DNA from: Anaerofilum sp.
GTDB taxonomy: Bacteria > Bacillota > Clostridia > Oscillospirales > Ruminococcaceae
DNA: 8,016 nucleotides
Direction: 5' to 3'
Assembly (NCBI GenBank): GCA_020024115.1
Contig: JAHHUF010000080.1
Location: 1 to 8,016 of the forward strand
In this document: piece after piece, positions 1 to 5,684 of the stretch
Layout of the letters: each line of letters begins with the position of its first letter
Numbering within the stretch: position 1 is the stretch's first letter
Translations under genes and position numbers: made by a program
Notes under the pieces: model-generated
What the model was told of the DNA's origin: nothing
Database searches by the model: none
Seen by the model: the letters and a program-made list of their open reading frames with translations, nothing else

Positions 1-51
<51 letters not shown>

Positions 52-72
52 ACGGCAAATCCTAACAGCGAT

Positions 73-101
73 ATTATATCAATGTTTTAATATGATGTCA
101 A
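73..101 (-). promoter_or_regulatory. Consensus promoter of tRNA-Ala
   Basis: On the minus strand, a perfect TTGACA (-35, 96-101) is followed after exactly 17 bases by a perfect TATAAT (-10, 73-78). The -10 is preceded by TGA, making it also an extended -10. It lies about 22 bases upstream of the mature tRNA 5' end. A promoter with both hexamers perfect fits a stable-RNA gene. Confidence 0.9.
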
Positions 102-154
102 CACTTTTTCAAAAAAACATTTAAAAGGCGTTTCAAAAAGCAAAACCAGCCCAT

Positions 155-170
155 ACTTTTATACAAAAGT
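155..170. repeat. Inverted repeat ACTTTT-ATAC-AAAAGT upstream of the clpC-like gene
   Basis: A perfect 6-bp inverted repeat with a 4-base centre sits 10 bases before the ribosome binding site of the clpC-like gene. It could be an operator for a dimeric regulator or a weak leader hairpin. It overlaps a single AGTCAAA heptad (168-174) resembling half of a CtsR box, but no second heptad is present at the required spacing. Function is inference. Confidence 0.4.
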
Positions 171-193
171 CAAACAAAAGGGGGAACAGAGGC

Positions 194-2449
194 GTGTGGT
201 TGAAGGGATTCACTGTCTGTGCCACAAAGTGTGTTGCATCGGCATTGGAAATTGCAGGGCAATGGGGACATATTCCAGCTGATACCTCTCATTTATTATT
301 GGGTATTTTAAAAGAAGACCAAGGGGAAGCGGCTGCTTTTTTGGCAACCAGAAAAATCTACTATTCACAGTTGGCAAAACGGGTATCTGCCAGAGGAGTG
401 GGTGAACCACTACATTTGACGCCGGACGATTTTACTTTAAACGCATATCGAAGTTTGGAATTGGCAATGATTCTGGGCAAAAGCTCACCCACCGGACAAG
501 CAGGAGCAGAACATCTTTTGCGTGCAGTGCTGGAAGATAAAAACAACATTGCAGTTCAATATTTGTGCAGTATGGGAATCCAGCAGACAGTTGTTGTTCA
601 GGAATGTCAAAAGCTGACTGAACCCATTCAACTGCGTATGGCGATGGCTCCCCGTGCCCAGCGAGTCACTGAACGCTACGGAAAAGACCTCACACGCATG
701 GCAGCAGAAGGCAAACTTGACCCCGTATTTGGCAGAGAAGAAGAACTGGAACGCATGGTAGAGATTTTATGCCGCCGACAAAAAAACAATCCTTGTCTTG
801 TGGGTGAACCCGGTGTCGGTAAAACCGCATTGGCAGAAGCTCTGGCACAATTGATTGCATCCGGTGATGCACCAGAGCCAATTCAGGGAAAACGCGTAAT
901 TTCTTTGGATATGACCAGCATGGTAGCAGGCACGAAATACCGTGGTGATTTTGAAGAACGCTTTAAAAATGTATTGGAAGATATTATTAGAGAAAAAAAT
1001 ATTATTTTGTTTATTGATGAAATTCACTCAATTGTTGGTGCAGGTGCAGCAGAGGGCAGCATTGATGCCGCCGGAATCCTAAAACCTGCTTTGGCACGAG
1101 GAGAAATTCAACTTGTGGGCGCAACCACTGAGGACGAATATCGTCGCTGTATCGGAAAAGATGCCGCATTGGAGCGTCGCTTTGGCAGAGTCATTGTCAA
1201 TGAACCCGAACCTATGCAAGCACAAGAGATTTTAAAAGGGCTGAGTAAACGCTATGAGGAATATCATCATGTAATTCTCCCTCTGGAAACACAAAAAGCG
1301 GCGGTAGAATTTTCGGTGCGGTATCTTCCCTTTCGACGATTGCCTGACAAAGCAGTTGATTTGATTGATGAGGCGGCAGCAGCGGTACACTTAAACAGCC
1401 TAAAGCAACGGTTGGGAGAGCCTGCTATTGTAACAACGGAGGACATTGCACGGGTGACAGCACGGGCAAGCGGTGTTCCTGTGCAAAAAATCACAGAACA
1501 GCAATGCAGCAAACTGCGGGAATTAGAAAACCGCTTAGCAATGCGTGTTATTGGACAAAAGCAGGCTGTATCTGCTGTGGCAGGAGCAATTCGCCGTGCT
1601 AGAACAGGACTGGGCGAAGCGGGGCGTCCAATGGGAACCATGCTTTTTTTAGGGCCAACCGGTGTCGGAAAAACCGAACTGGCAAAAGCGTTGGCAGAGA
1701 GCTGGTTTGGAACCGAAAAAGCATTGCTGCGGTTTGATATGAGTGAATATATGGAAGCACACAGCATCAGCCGTTTGATTGGAGCACCTCCGGGATATAT
1801 CGGACACGAAAAGGGCGGACAACTGACCGAAGCCGTCCGACGCAAGCCCTATTCCATTGTGCTGTTGGATGAAATCGAAAAAGCACACAAAGACATTCAA
1901 AATTTACTTTTGCAAATCATGGAGGAGGGTGCTTTGACCGATTCCGAAGGCAGAACCATTGATTTTTGCAACACAATTTTGATTTTAACCAGCAATCTTG
2001 GTGCAAAACAGTTGTCTGAAAATCGCCCCGAAATGGGCTTTGCAGGCAAAGAGCCTAATACAGAAACCGCACAAAAGGCAGCGCTGGAACAAGCAAAAGA
2101 ATATTTTCGTCCTGAGTTGTTGGGTCGATTGGATGAAATTGTAATTTTCCACCCACTACAAACCCATGAACTGGAACAAATTGCAGAAAAACTTTTATTT
2201 GAGTTGGAACAGCGAGCCAAACATCAGGGATATTCCCTTTCACACACACAACAAACAGTGGAATTTTTGGCACAAAAAAGCAAAAAAGAATATGGTGCAC
2301 GGGAATTGCGCAAGCATATTGTGCGTGCTGTGGAGCAAGCAATGGCAGATGCCATTTTAGACGGCACTGCTTGTGAGGGTGCTTGTTTGGTTGCTGATGT
2401 AGTCGAAAATGAAATTGTTCTTTGTTCCAAACAACTAGCAGCTGTTTAA
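194..2449 (+). CDS. clpC: ClpC-like AAA+ unfoldase, ATP-binding subunit of Clp protease, short middle domain
   Basis: Hsp100/Clp ATPase of 751 residues that would unfold proteins in the cytoplasm and feed them to ClpP. Two Clp N repeats (about 5-65 and 78-140) precede AAA domain 1: Walker A GEPGVGKT 204-211, pore loop KYRG 248-251, Walker B with D275/E276, arginine pair in ERRF 327-330. AAA domain 2 has Walker A GPTGVGKT 487-494, pore loop GYIG 534-537, Walker B LLDE 557-560 and sensor-2 GAR 701-703. MGF at 614-616 matches the ClpP-docking tripeptide position. Only about 20 residues separate DEA (392-394) from the segment leading to GVP (427-429), where Bacillus ClpC carries a UVR-containing middle domain. 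The GTG start at 194, with GGGGG at 180-184, puts FT at residues 6-7 as in ClpC; TTG at 200 is a weaker alternative. No ctsR, mcsA or mcsB is adjacent. ClpA- or ClpE-like naming remains possible. Confidence 0.95.
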   Translation: MWLKGFTVCATKCVASALEIAGQWGHIPADTSHLLLGILKEDQGEAAAFLATRKIYYSQLAKRVSARGVGEPLHLTPDDFTLNAYRSLELAMILGKSSPTGQAGAEHLLRAVLEDKNNIAVQYLCSMGIQQTVVVQECQKLTEPIQLRMAMAPRAQRVTERYGKDLTRMAAEGKLDPVFGREEELERMVEILCRRQKNNPCLVGEPGVGKTALAEALAQLIASGDAPEPIQGKRVISLDMTSMVAGTKYRGDFEERFKNVLEDIIREKNIILFIDEIHSIVGAGAAEGSIDAAGILKPALARGEIQLVGATTEDEYRRCIGKDAALERRFGRVIVNEPEPMQAQEILKGLSKRYEEYHHVILPLETQKAAVEFSVRYLPFRRLPDKAVDLIDEAAAAVHLNSLKQRLGEPAIVTTEDIARVTARASGVPVQKITEQQCSKLRELENRLAMRVIGQKQAVSAVAGAIRRARTGLGEAGRPMGTMLFLGPTGVGKTELAKALAESWFGTEKALLRFDMSEYMEAHSISRLIGAPPGYIGHEKGGQLTEAVRRKPYSIVLLDEIEKAHKDIQNLLLQIMEEGALTDSEGRTIDFCNTILILTSNLGAKQLSENRPEMGFAGKEPNTETAQKAALEQAKEYFRPELLGRLDEIVIFHPLQTHELEQIAEKLLFELEQRAKHQGYSLSHTQQTVEFLAQKSKKEYGARELRKHIVRAVEQAMADAILDGTACEGACLVADVVENEIVLCSKQLAAV

Positions 2450-2452
2450 ACA

Positions 2453-2490
2453 AAAAGCTCACCAATCTTTTGATGGATTGATGAGCTTTT
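2453..2490. terminator. Bidirectional terminator between clpC-like gene and citrate synthase
   Basis: AAAAGCTCA (2453-2461) pairs with TGAGCTTTT (2482-2490). After one C/A mismatch the stem continues with CAATC/GATTG around an 8-base loop. The A-rich start and T-rich end suit termination in both directions. It begins 4 bases after the clpC-like stop and lies 23 bases beyond the citrate synthase stop, so the convergent genes probably share it. Confidence 0.85.
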
Positions 2491-2512
2491 GCATTTTATC
2501 ACAAAATTTTGA

Positions 2513-3883
2513 TTACCGCTGATTGATGGGAATATATTCCCTCTTTTCATCCACATTTCGATAGGCAGGTCGAATAATTTTGCCCATGTTAATCAGTTCT
2601 TCAATGCGGTGTGCGCTCCAGCCTGAAATACGAGCAATGGCAAAAATGGGGGTAAACAATTCCATTGGCAGCCCCAGCATCCGATAAACAAAACCGCTGT
2701 AAAAATCAACATTGGCAGACACGCCTTTGTAGATGGTGCGTTTTTTCCGAATCAACTCGGCAGCCAGACGCTCTGTGCGGTCATACAATCCAAATTCTTC
2801 ATTCAGCCCCTTTTCTTTGGACAGTGCTTCCACATAACTTTTCAAAACACGGGCACGAGGGTCACTGGATGAGTAGACAGCATGACCCATACCATAAATC
2901 AAACCGCTGTGGTCAAATGCCTCTTTGGAAAGCAACTTGTCCAAATATGCAGTCAATTCCTCCTCATCTTCCCAGTTGGACACATTTTTCTTAATATCCT
3001 CAAACATATTGACCACCTTTAAGTTTGCTCCGCCATGCCGAGGGCCTTTCAAGCTGGCAAGTGCTGCTGCCATGCAAGAATAGGTATCTGTGCCGGAGCT
3101 GGTAACAACATGGGTGGTAAAGGTGGAGTTGTTTCCTCCGCCATGTTCTGCATGAAGAACCAGACACAAATCCAAAAGCCGTGCCTCAAGAGGAGTGTAA
3201 ACAGAGTCAGGGCGCAGCAAATGCAGAATATTTTCTGCGGTGGATAAATTGGGTTTTGGTGCATGAATAAACAGGCTTTTCCCTTCGATAGAATAACTAT
3301 ATGCCTGATAACTATACACTGCCAACATTGGGAACACTGCAATCAACTGGATACACTGACGGACAACATTGGGTAAGGATATATCATCAGTGTTATCATC
3401 ATAACTGGCAAGGGTGAGAATACTGCGTGCAAGGGCATTCATCATATCCTTACTGGGCGCTTTCAAAACTACATCCCGCACAAAATTGCTGGGCAAACTA
3501 CGGTATCCTGCAAGCTGTGCACAAAAATCTTGCAGCTGCTTTTTGTCTGGCAACTGCCCAAACAACAGCAGATAGCAACTTTCTTCAAAACCCAAACGAG
3601 AATCTGTAACAAATCCTTGCACCAACTGGCGAACATTATATCCTCGATAGTACAATTCGCCATCACAAGGGACAGAGGTTCCATCGGGCAATTGTTCACT
3701 TGCATGCACATCAGAAATTTCGGTCAAACCCGCCAGAACACCTTTTCCGTTCAAATCACGCAAACCACGCTTTACATCGTATTTTGCGTAATCTTCCGGG
3801 TTGATTCTGTTATTTGACAAAGCAAGGCGTGCCAAAGCCTCAACTTCAGGCGTAATTGCAGAATAGCTAGGATTGGATGCCAT
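2513..3883 (-). CDS. gltA: Citrate synthase
   Basis: Condenses acetyl-CoA with oxaloacetate to citrate. In an anaerobe this usually feeds an oxidative half-TCA branch to 2-oxoglutarate and glutamate (inference). The 456-residue product carries the family landmarks in order: HAEHGG 244-249; GPRHGGAN with catalytic H283 (E. coli H264 equivalent); GHAVY with H334 and DPRA with R343 (H305 and R314); NVDFYSG with catalytic D393 (D362); FAIAR with R418; and IRP with R438 (R387 and R407). All key residues appear intact. The N-terminal stretch of about 50 residues before the first core motif is of the type seen in clostridial enzymes. Start ATG 3883-3881 has GAGGGG six bases upstream. No aconitase or isocitrate dehydrogenase gene is adjacent. 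2-Methylcitrate synthase is the main alternative, with no prp genes nearby to support it. Confidence 0.95.
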   Translation of the reverse strand: MASNPSYSAITPEVEALARLALSNNRINPEDYAKYDVKRGLRDLNGKGVLAGLTEISDVHASEQLPDGTSVPCDGELYYRGYNVRQLVQGFVTDSRLGFEESCYLLLFGQLPDKKQLQDFCAQLAGYRSLPSNFVRDVVLKAPSKDMMNALARSILTLASYDDNTDDISLPNVVRQCIQLIAVFPMLAVYSYQAYSYSIEGKSLFIHAPKPNLSTAENILHLLRPDSVYTPLEARLLDLCLVLHAEHGGGNNSTFTTHVVTSSGTDTYSCMAAALASLKGPRHGGANLKVVNMFEDIKKNVSNWEDEEELTAYLDKLLSKEAFDHSGLIYGMGHAVYSSSDPRARVLKSYVEALSKEKGLNEEFGLYDRTERLAAELIRKKRTIYKGVSANVDFYSGFVYRMLGLPMELFTPIFAIARISGWSAHRIEELINMGKIIRPAYRNVDEKREYIPINQR

Positions 3884-3889
3884 ATACTT

Positions 3890-3926
3890 CCCCTCTTTTC
3901 AAAATATAATATTGTTTATTATATCA
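3890..3926 (-). promoter_or_regulatory. Extended -10 promoter and ribosome binding site of gltA
   Basis: On the minus strand, TGATATAAT (3926-3918) is a perfect extended -10. The 16-18 base position for a -35 holds only poor matches such as CGTTTG, so recognition would lean on the TGn element. GAGGGG at 3895-3890 is the ribosome binding site, six bases before ATG. The predicted leader is only about 30 bases, leaving no room for a riboswitch. Confidence 0.65.
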
Positions 3927-4039
3927 CAAAAAAATCAACCAAACGATAGAAAAAGCGATGAATTTTATCTCTTTTGTGTATATTTATTTTTAATAAATTG
4001 AGTTTTTTCTGCTTTTATAAAAAAATTTCAAAAAATGTC

Positions 4040-4068
4040 TTGCATTTTTAAAATAATCCTGATATAAT
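4040..4068 (+). promoter_or_regulatory. Promoter of tRNA-Tyr
   Basis: TTGCAT (4040-4045) is followed after 17 bases by TATAAT (4063-4068), with TGA directly before the -10. It ends 32 bases upstream of the tRNA 5' end. Confidence 0.85.
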
Positions 4069-4100
4069 AAATGAGCACTTGAGAAAAGGTTCTTTTATAT

Positions 4101-4185
4101 GGGAGATTTCCCGAGTGGCCAAAGGGGACAGACTGTAAATCTGCTGGCTTCGCCTTCGGTGGTTCGAATCCACCATCTCCCACCA
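4101..4185 (+). tRNA. tRNA-Tyr (anticodon GTA), CCA encoded
   Basis: Class II tRNA with a long variable arm. Acceptor strands GGGAGAT (4101-4107) and ATCTCCC (4175-4181) pair fully, followed by discriminator A (4182) and a genomically encoded CCA (4183-4185). The anticodon stem CAGA/TCTG encloses loop CTGTAAA, giving anticodon GTA. The T arm GGTGG-TTCGAAT-CCACC is perfect. The gene stands alone with its own promoter and terminator. Confidence 0.97.
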
Positions 4186-4219
4186 AAACCGACTGATATT
4201 CAGTCGGTTTTTTCTTTTT
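4185..4219 (+). terminator. Rho-independent terminator of tRNA-Tyr
   Basis: AAAACCGACTGA (4185-4196) pairs perfectly over 12 bp with TCAGTCGGTTTT (4200-4211) around a 3-base loop, then runs into TTTTCTTTTT. It begins at the last base of the encoded CCA, so the primary transcript has almost no 3' trailer beyond the hairpin. Confidence 0.93.
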
Positions 4220-4231
4220 ATATCTAACAAT

Positions 4232-4272
4232 AAAAACACTCTTTGTTGAAACTTTCAGCAAAGAGTGTTTTT
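4232..4272 (-). terminator. Long hairpin terminator downstream of the transporter gene
   Basis: AAAAACACTCTTTG (4232-4245) pairs perfectly with CAAAGAGTGTTTTT (4259-4272). The stem can extend inward through a T-G wobble and TGAA/TTCA to a 3-base loop, giving about 19 bp in all. On the minus strand it lies 58 bases past the transporter stop and ends in a T run. On the plus strand it could back up the tRNA-Tyr terminator. Confidence 0.85.
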
Positions 4273-4283
4273 GTTAAAATCTG

Positions 4284-4337
4284 TCTGAAAACTGAAAAAT
4301 TGAGGAAAATTGCAACTATTCGGATAGTCCCTAATTT
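4284..4337 (+). repeat. Imperfect direct repeat, copy A, overlapping the transporter 3' end
   Basis: This segment aligns without gaps to 5571-5624, with 45 of 54 positions identical by hand count. Including three flanking bases it holds an inverted repeat (4281-4291 with 4317-4327; 10 of 11 positions pair, two as G-T wobbles). It overlaps the last codons of the transporter gene and contains its stop codon. It could be a copy of a small intergenic repeat family; no protein is encoded. Confidence 0.75.
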
Positions 4338-5497
4338 TTTTGCTGTGAATTTTGAATGTCTAATTTATAGTAACATCCAACTGCCAACAACGCGCTGATA
4401 CCAGCAATCCAATGAACAGCATATTCCCCTTGAATCCACCTTGCTAAAAGCGGAGAAAGCAAGCTGCCTGCTGTCATACCCAAAGCGACTAGACCATAGG
4501 TGACTCCCACCCACTGATTACCAAACAAATCCGTGCAAAAGCTGGGCAACAGAGCTGCATTGCCGGAATAAAAGAAGCACAAAATGCAATATCCTGCAAA
4601 AAACCACCATCCCTGCACAAACCCAAAAATGACAGAAAACCCTGCCAACAGCAACATTCCTCCAATGGCAGTTGGCTTTCGTCCTGCCTTGTCACTGATT
4701 GCAGGAATGGTCAAACGCCCTAATGCATTAAACACTGCTGCCACTGCAACAATCCACACTGCTATTTGCTCAGATATATCTCGTTCCTGCGCCATTTCCA
4801 CAATTTTGGGACTAAACAGCAAAACGCTTGGCGCAGCAAAGCATACTGCCAAAAACAGCCAGCGATATTGTTTTGTTTGAACAATCTGCTTTGCACAAAA
4901 TTTTTGCTGTGCATTTTCGGCTTGATTTTGTTGTGGGGACTGCATAAAAAAGCTGCCGCCACCGCAGATGATTGCCACCATAACCGCCAAGGTCAAAAAA
5001 CTTCCTCGAATCCCCCAGATAGGTTCTGTGAGTTGTTTTGCTAAAGTAATCGCCAAACCTGACAGCCCAAACCCAAGCCCTGCAATTCCTGTCACAAGAC
5101 CTTTTTTCTCTGGGTTACTCTTTTGAATACAACTCATCACAGCAGGATACAAAAATGCACAGCCCATTCCCGCCGGAATACAAAATGCCAAATAAAAAAG
5201 CCAGACAGCATTTTGCGGCACAAAGGCTGCTGCTGCAAAGCCACCCGACAGCAAAACACTTCCTGCAATGCTTGCCCAGAATGACCCTTTTTTGTCCTGC
5301 AAATATCCGCCAATTACACATCCAACGCCAAAGGCAGCCACCGTAAGATTCAACACAAACGCACCTGTATCCTGCCCAAAACCATATTCTTCGCAAACCG
5401 CTTTGCGAAAGATTCCCCAACTGGACGGCACACCTGAAAACAACATCATGGCAGAGCCAACAATTGGAACCAACCACCAATTTTTTTGTTTATCCAT
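4331..5497 (-). CDS. Major facilitator superfamily transporter, OFA (oxalate/formate antiporter)-like
   Basis: Inner-membrane secondary transporter of 388 residues with about twelve hydrophobic segments in two halves, split by a polar Gln/Lys-rich loop at about 186-211. The first-half motif GGYLQDKKG (63-71) and second-half SDKAGRKP (268-275) are MFS motif A copies between TM2/TM3 and TM8/TM9. KKGLVTGIAGLGFGLSG (131-147) resembles the glycine-rich segment of OFA-family members such as OxlT. The substrate is unknown; a monocarboxylate or dicarboxylate is plausible from the family only. The start chosen is ATG 5497-5495, because AGGGA lies seven bases upstream of it; an in-frame TTG two codons earlier would sit almost on that site. 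The stop TAG lies inside repeat copy A, and repeat copy B lies upstream, so the gene is bracketed by direct repeats. It is separated from aspS by a terminator and probably transcribed alone; I see only weak promoter candidates. Confidence 0.9.
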   Translation of the reverse strand: MDKQKNWWLVPIVGSAMMLFSGVPSSWGIFRKAVCEEYGFGQDTGAFVLNLTVAAFGVGCVIGGYLQDKKGSFWASIAGSVLLSGGFAAAAFVPQNAVWLFYLAFCIPAGMGCAFLYPAVMSCIQKSNPEKKGLVTGIAGLGFGLSGLAITLAKQLTEPIWGIRGSFLTLAVMVAIICGGGSFFMQSPQQNQAENAQQKFCAKQIVQTKQYRWLFLAVCFAAPSVLLFSPKIVEMAQERDISEQIAVWIVAVAAVFNALGRLTIPAISDKAGRKPTAIGGMLLLAGFSVIFGFVQGWWFFAGYCILCFFYSGNAALLPSFCTDLFGNQWVGVTYGLVALGMTAGSLLSPLLARWIQGEYAVHWIAGISALLAVGCYYKLDIQNSQQKN

Positions 5498-5504
5498 CTT
5501 CAAG

Positions 5505-5509
5505 TCCCT
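5505..5509 (-). promoter_or_regulatory. Ribosome binding site that fixes the transporter start
   Basis: AGGGA on the minus strand lies seven bases before ATG 5497. It leaves only one base before the in-frame TTG at 5503, which argues for the ATG. Confidence 0.75.
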
Positions 5510-5570
5510 TTTCTTTTTTTGTTACTATGGATTAGTTTGGGGAACTTATGTGATTTTATTCTAGGTTATA

Positions 5571-5624
5571 TCTGAAAACTAAAAAATTGAAGAAAATTTC
5601 AACTTTTCAGATATGCCCCTATTT
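5571..5624 (+). repeat. Imperfect direct repeat, copy B, between aspS and the transporter gene
   Basis: Second copy of the element at 4284-4337, in the same orientation and 1287 bases away. It carries a perfect 11-bp inverted repeat, ATATCTGAAAA (5568-5578) with TTTTCAGATAT (5604-5614). Within this, TTGAA (5587-5591) pairs with TTCAA (5598-5602). It sits just beyond the aspS terminator and about 70 bases upstream of the transporter start. Confidence 0.75.
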
Positions 5625-5628
5625 TTGC

Positions 5629-5665
5629 AAAAGAAAAGCGTGTGTGAAACAAATTCACACACGCT
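5629..5665 (-). terminator. Rho-independent terminator of aspS
   Basis: AGCGTGTGTGAA (minus strand, 5665-5654) pairs perfectly over 12 bp with TTCACACACGCT (5648-5637) around a 5-base loop. It is followed on the minus strand by TTTTCTTTT, and starts 19 bases past the aspS stop. Confidence 0.93.
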
Positions 5666-5684
5666 AAAGAATCTTACAAGGATA

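Noticed and set aside
155..184. CtsR operator upstream of the clpC-like gene
   Set aside because: Only one AGTCAAA heptad is present. The second direct repeat at 3-4 base spacing is missing, so a CtsR site is not supported.
1267..1845. A 192-codon minus-strand open frame
   Set aside because: It is antisense to the conserved clpC-like coding sequence, Ser/Arg/Cys-rich and without recognisable domains; a shadow frame.
3947..4039. Possible small gene in the AT-rich interval between gltA and tRNA-Tyr
   Set aside because: No frame with a ribosome binding site was found. The interval appears to hold only promoter sequence and AT-rich spacer.
4028..4261. Minus-strand open frames across tRNA-Tyr with a GGFEPPKAKPADLQS-like product
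   Set aside because: They are antisense to the tRNA gene. This peptide pattern is a well-known artefact of reading tRNA genes backwards, and there is no ribosome binding site.
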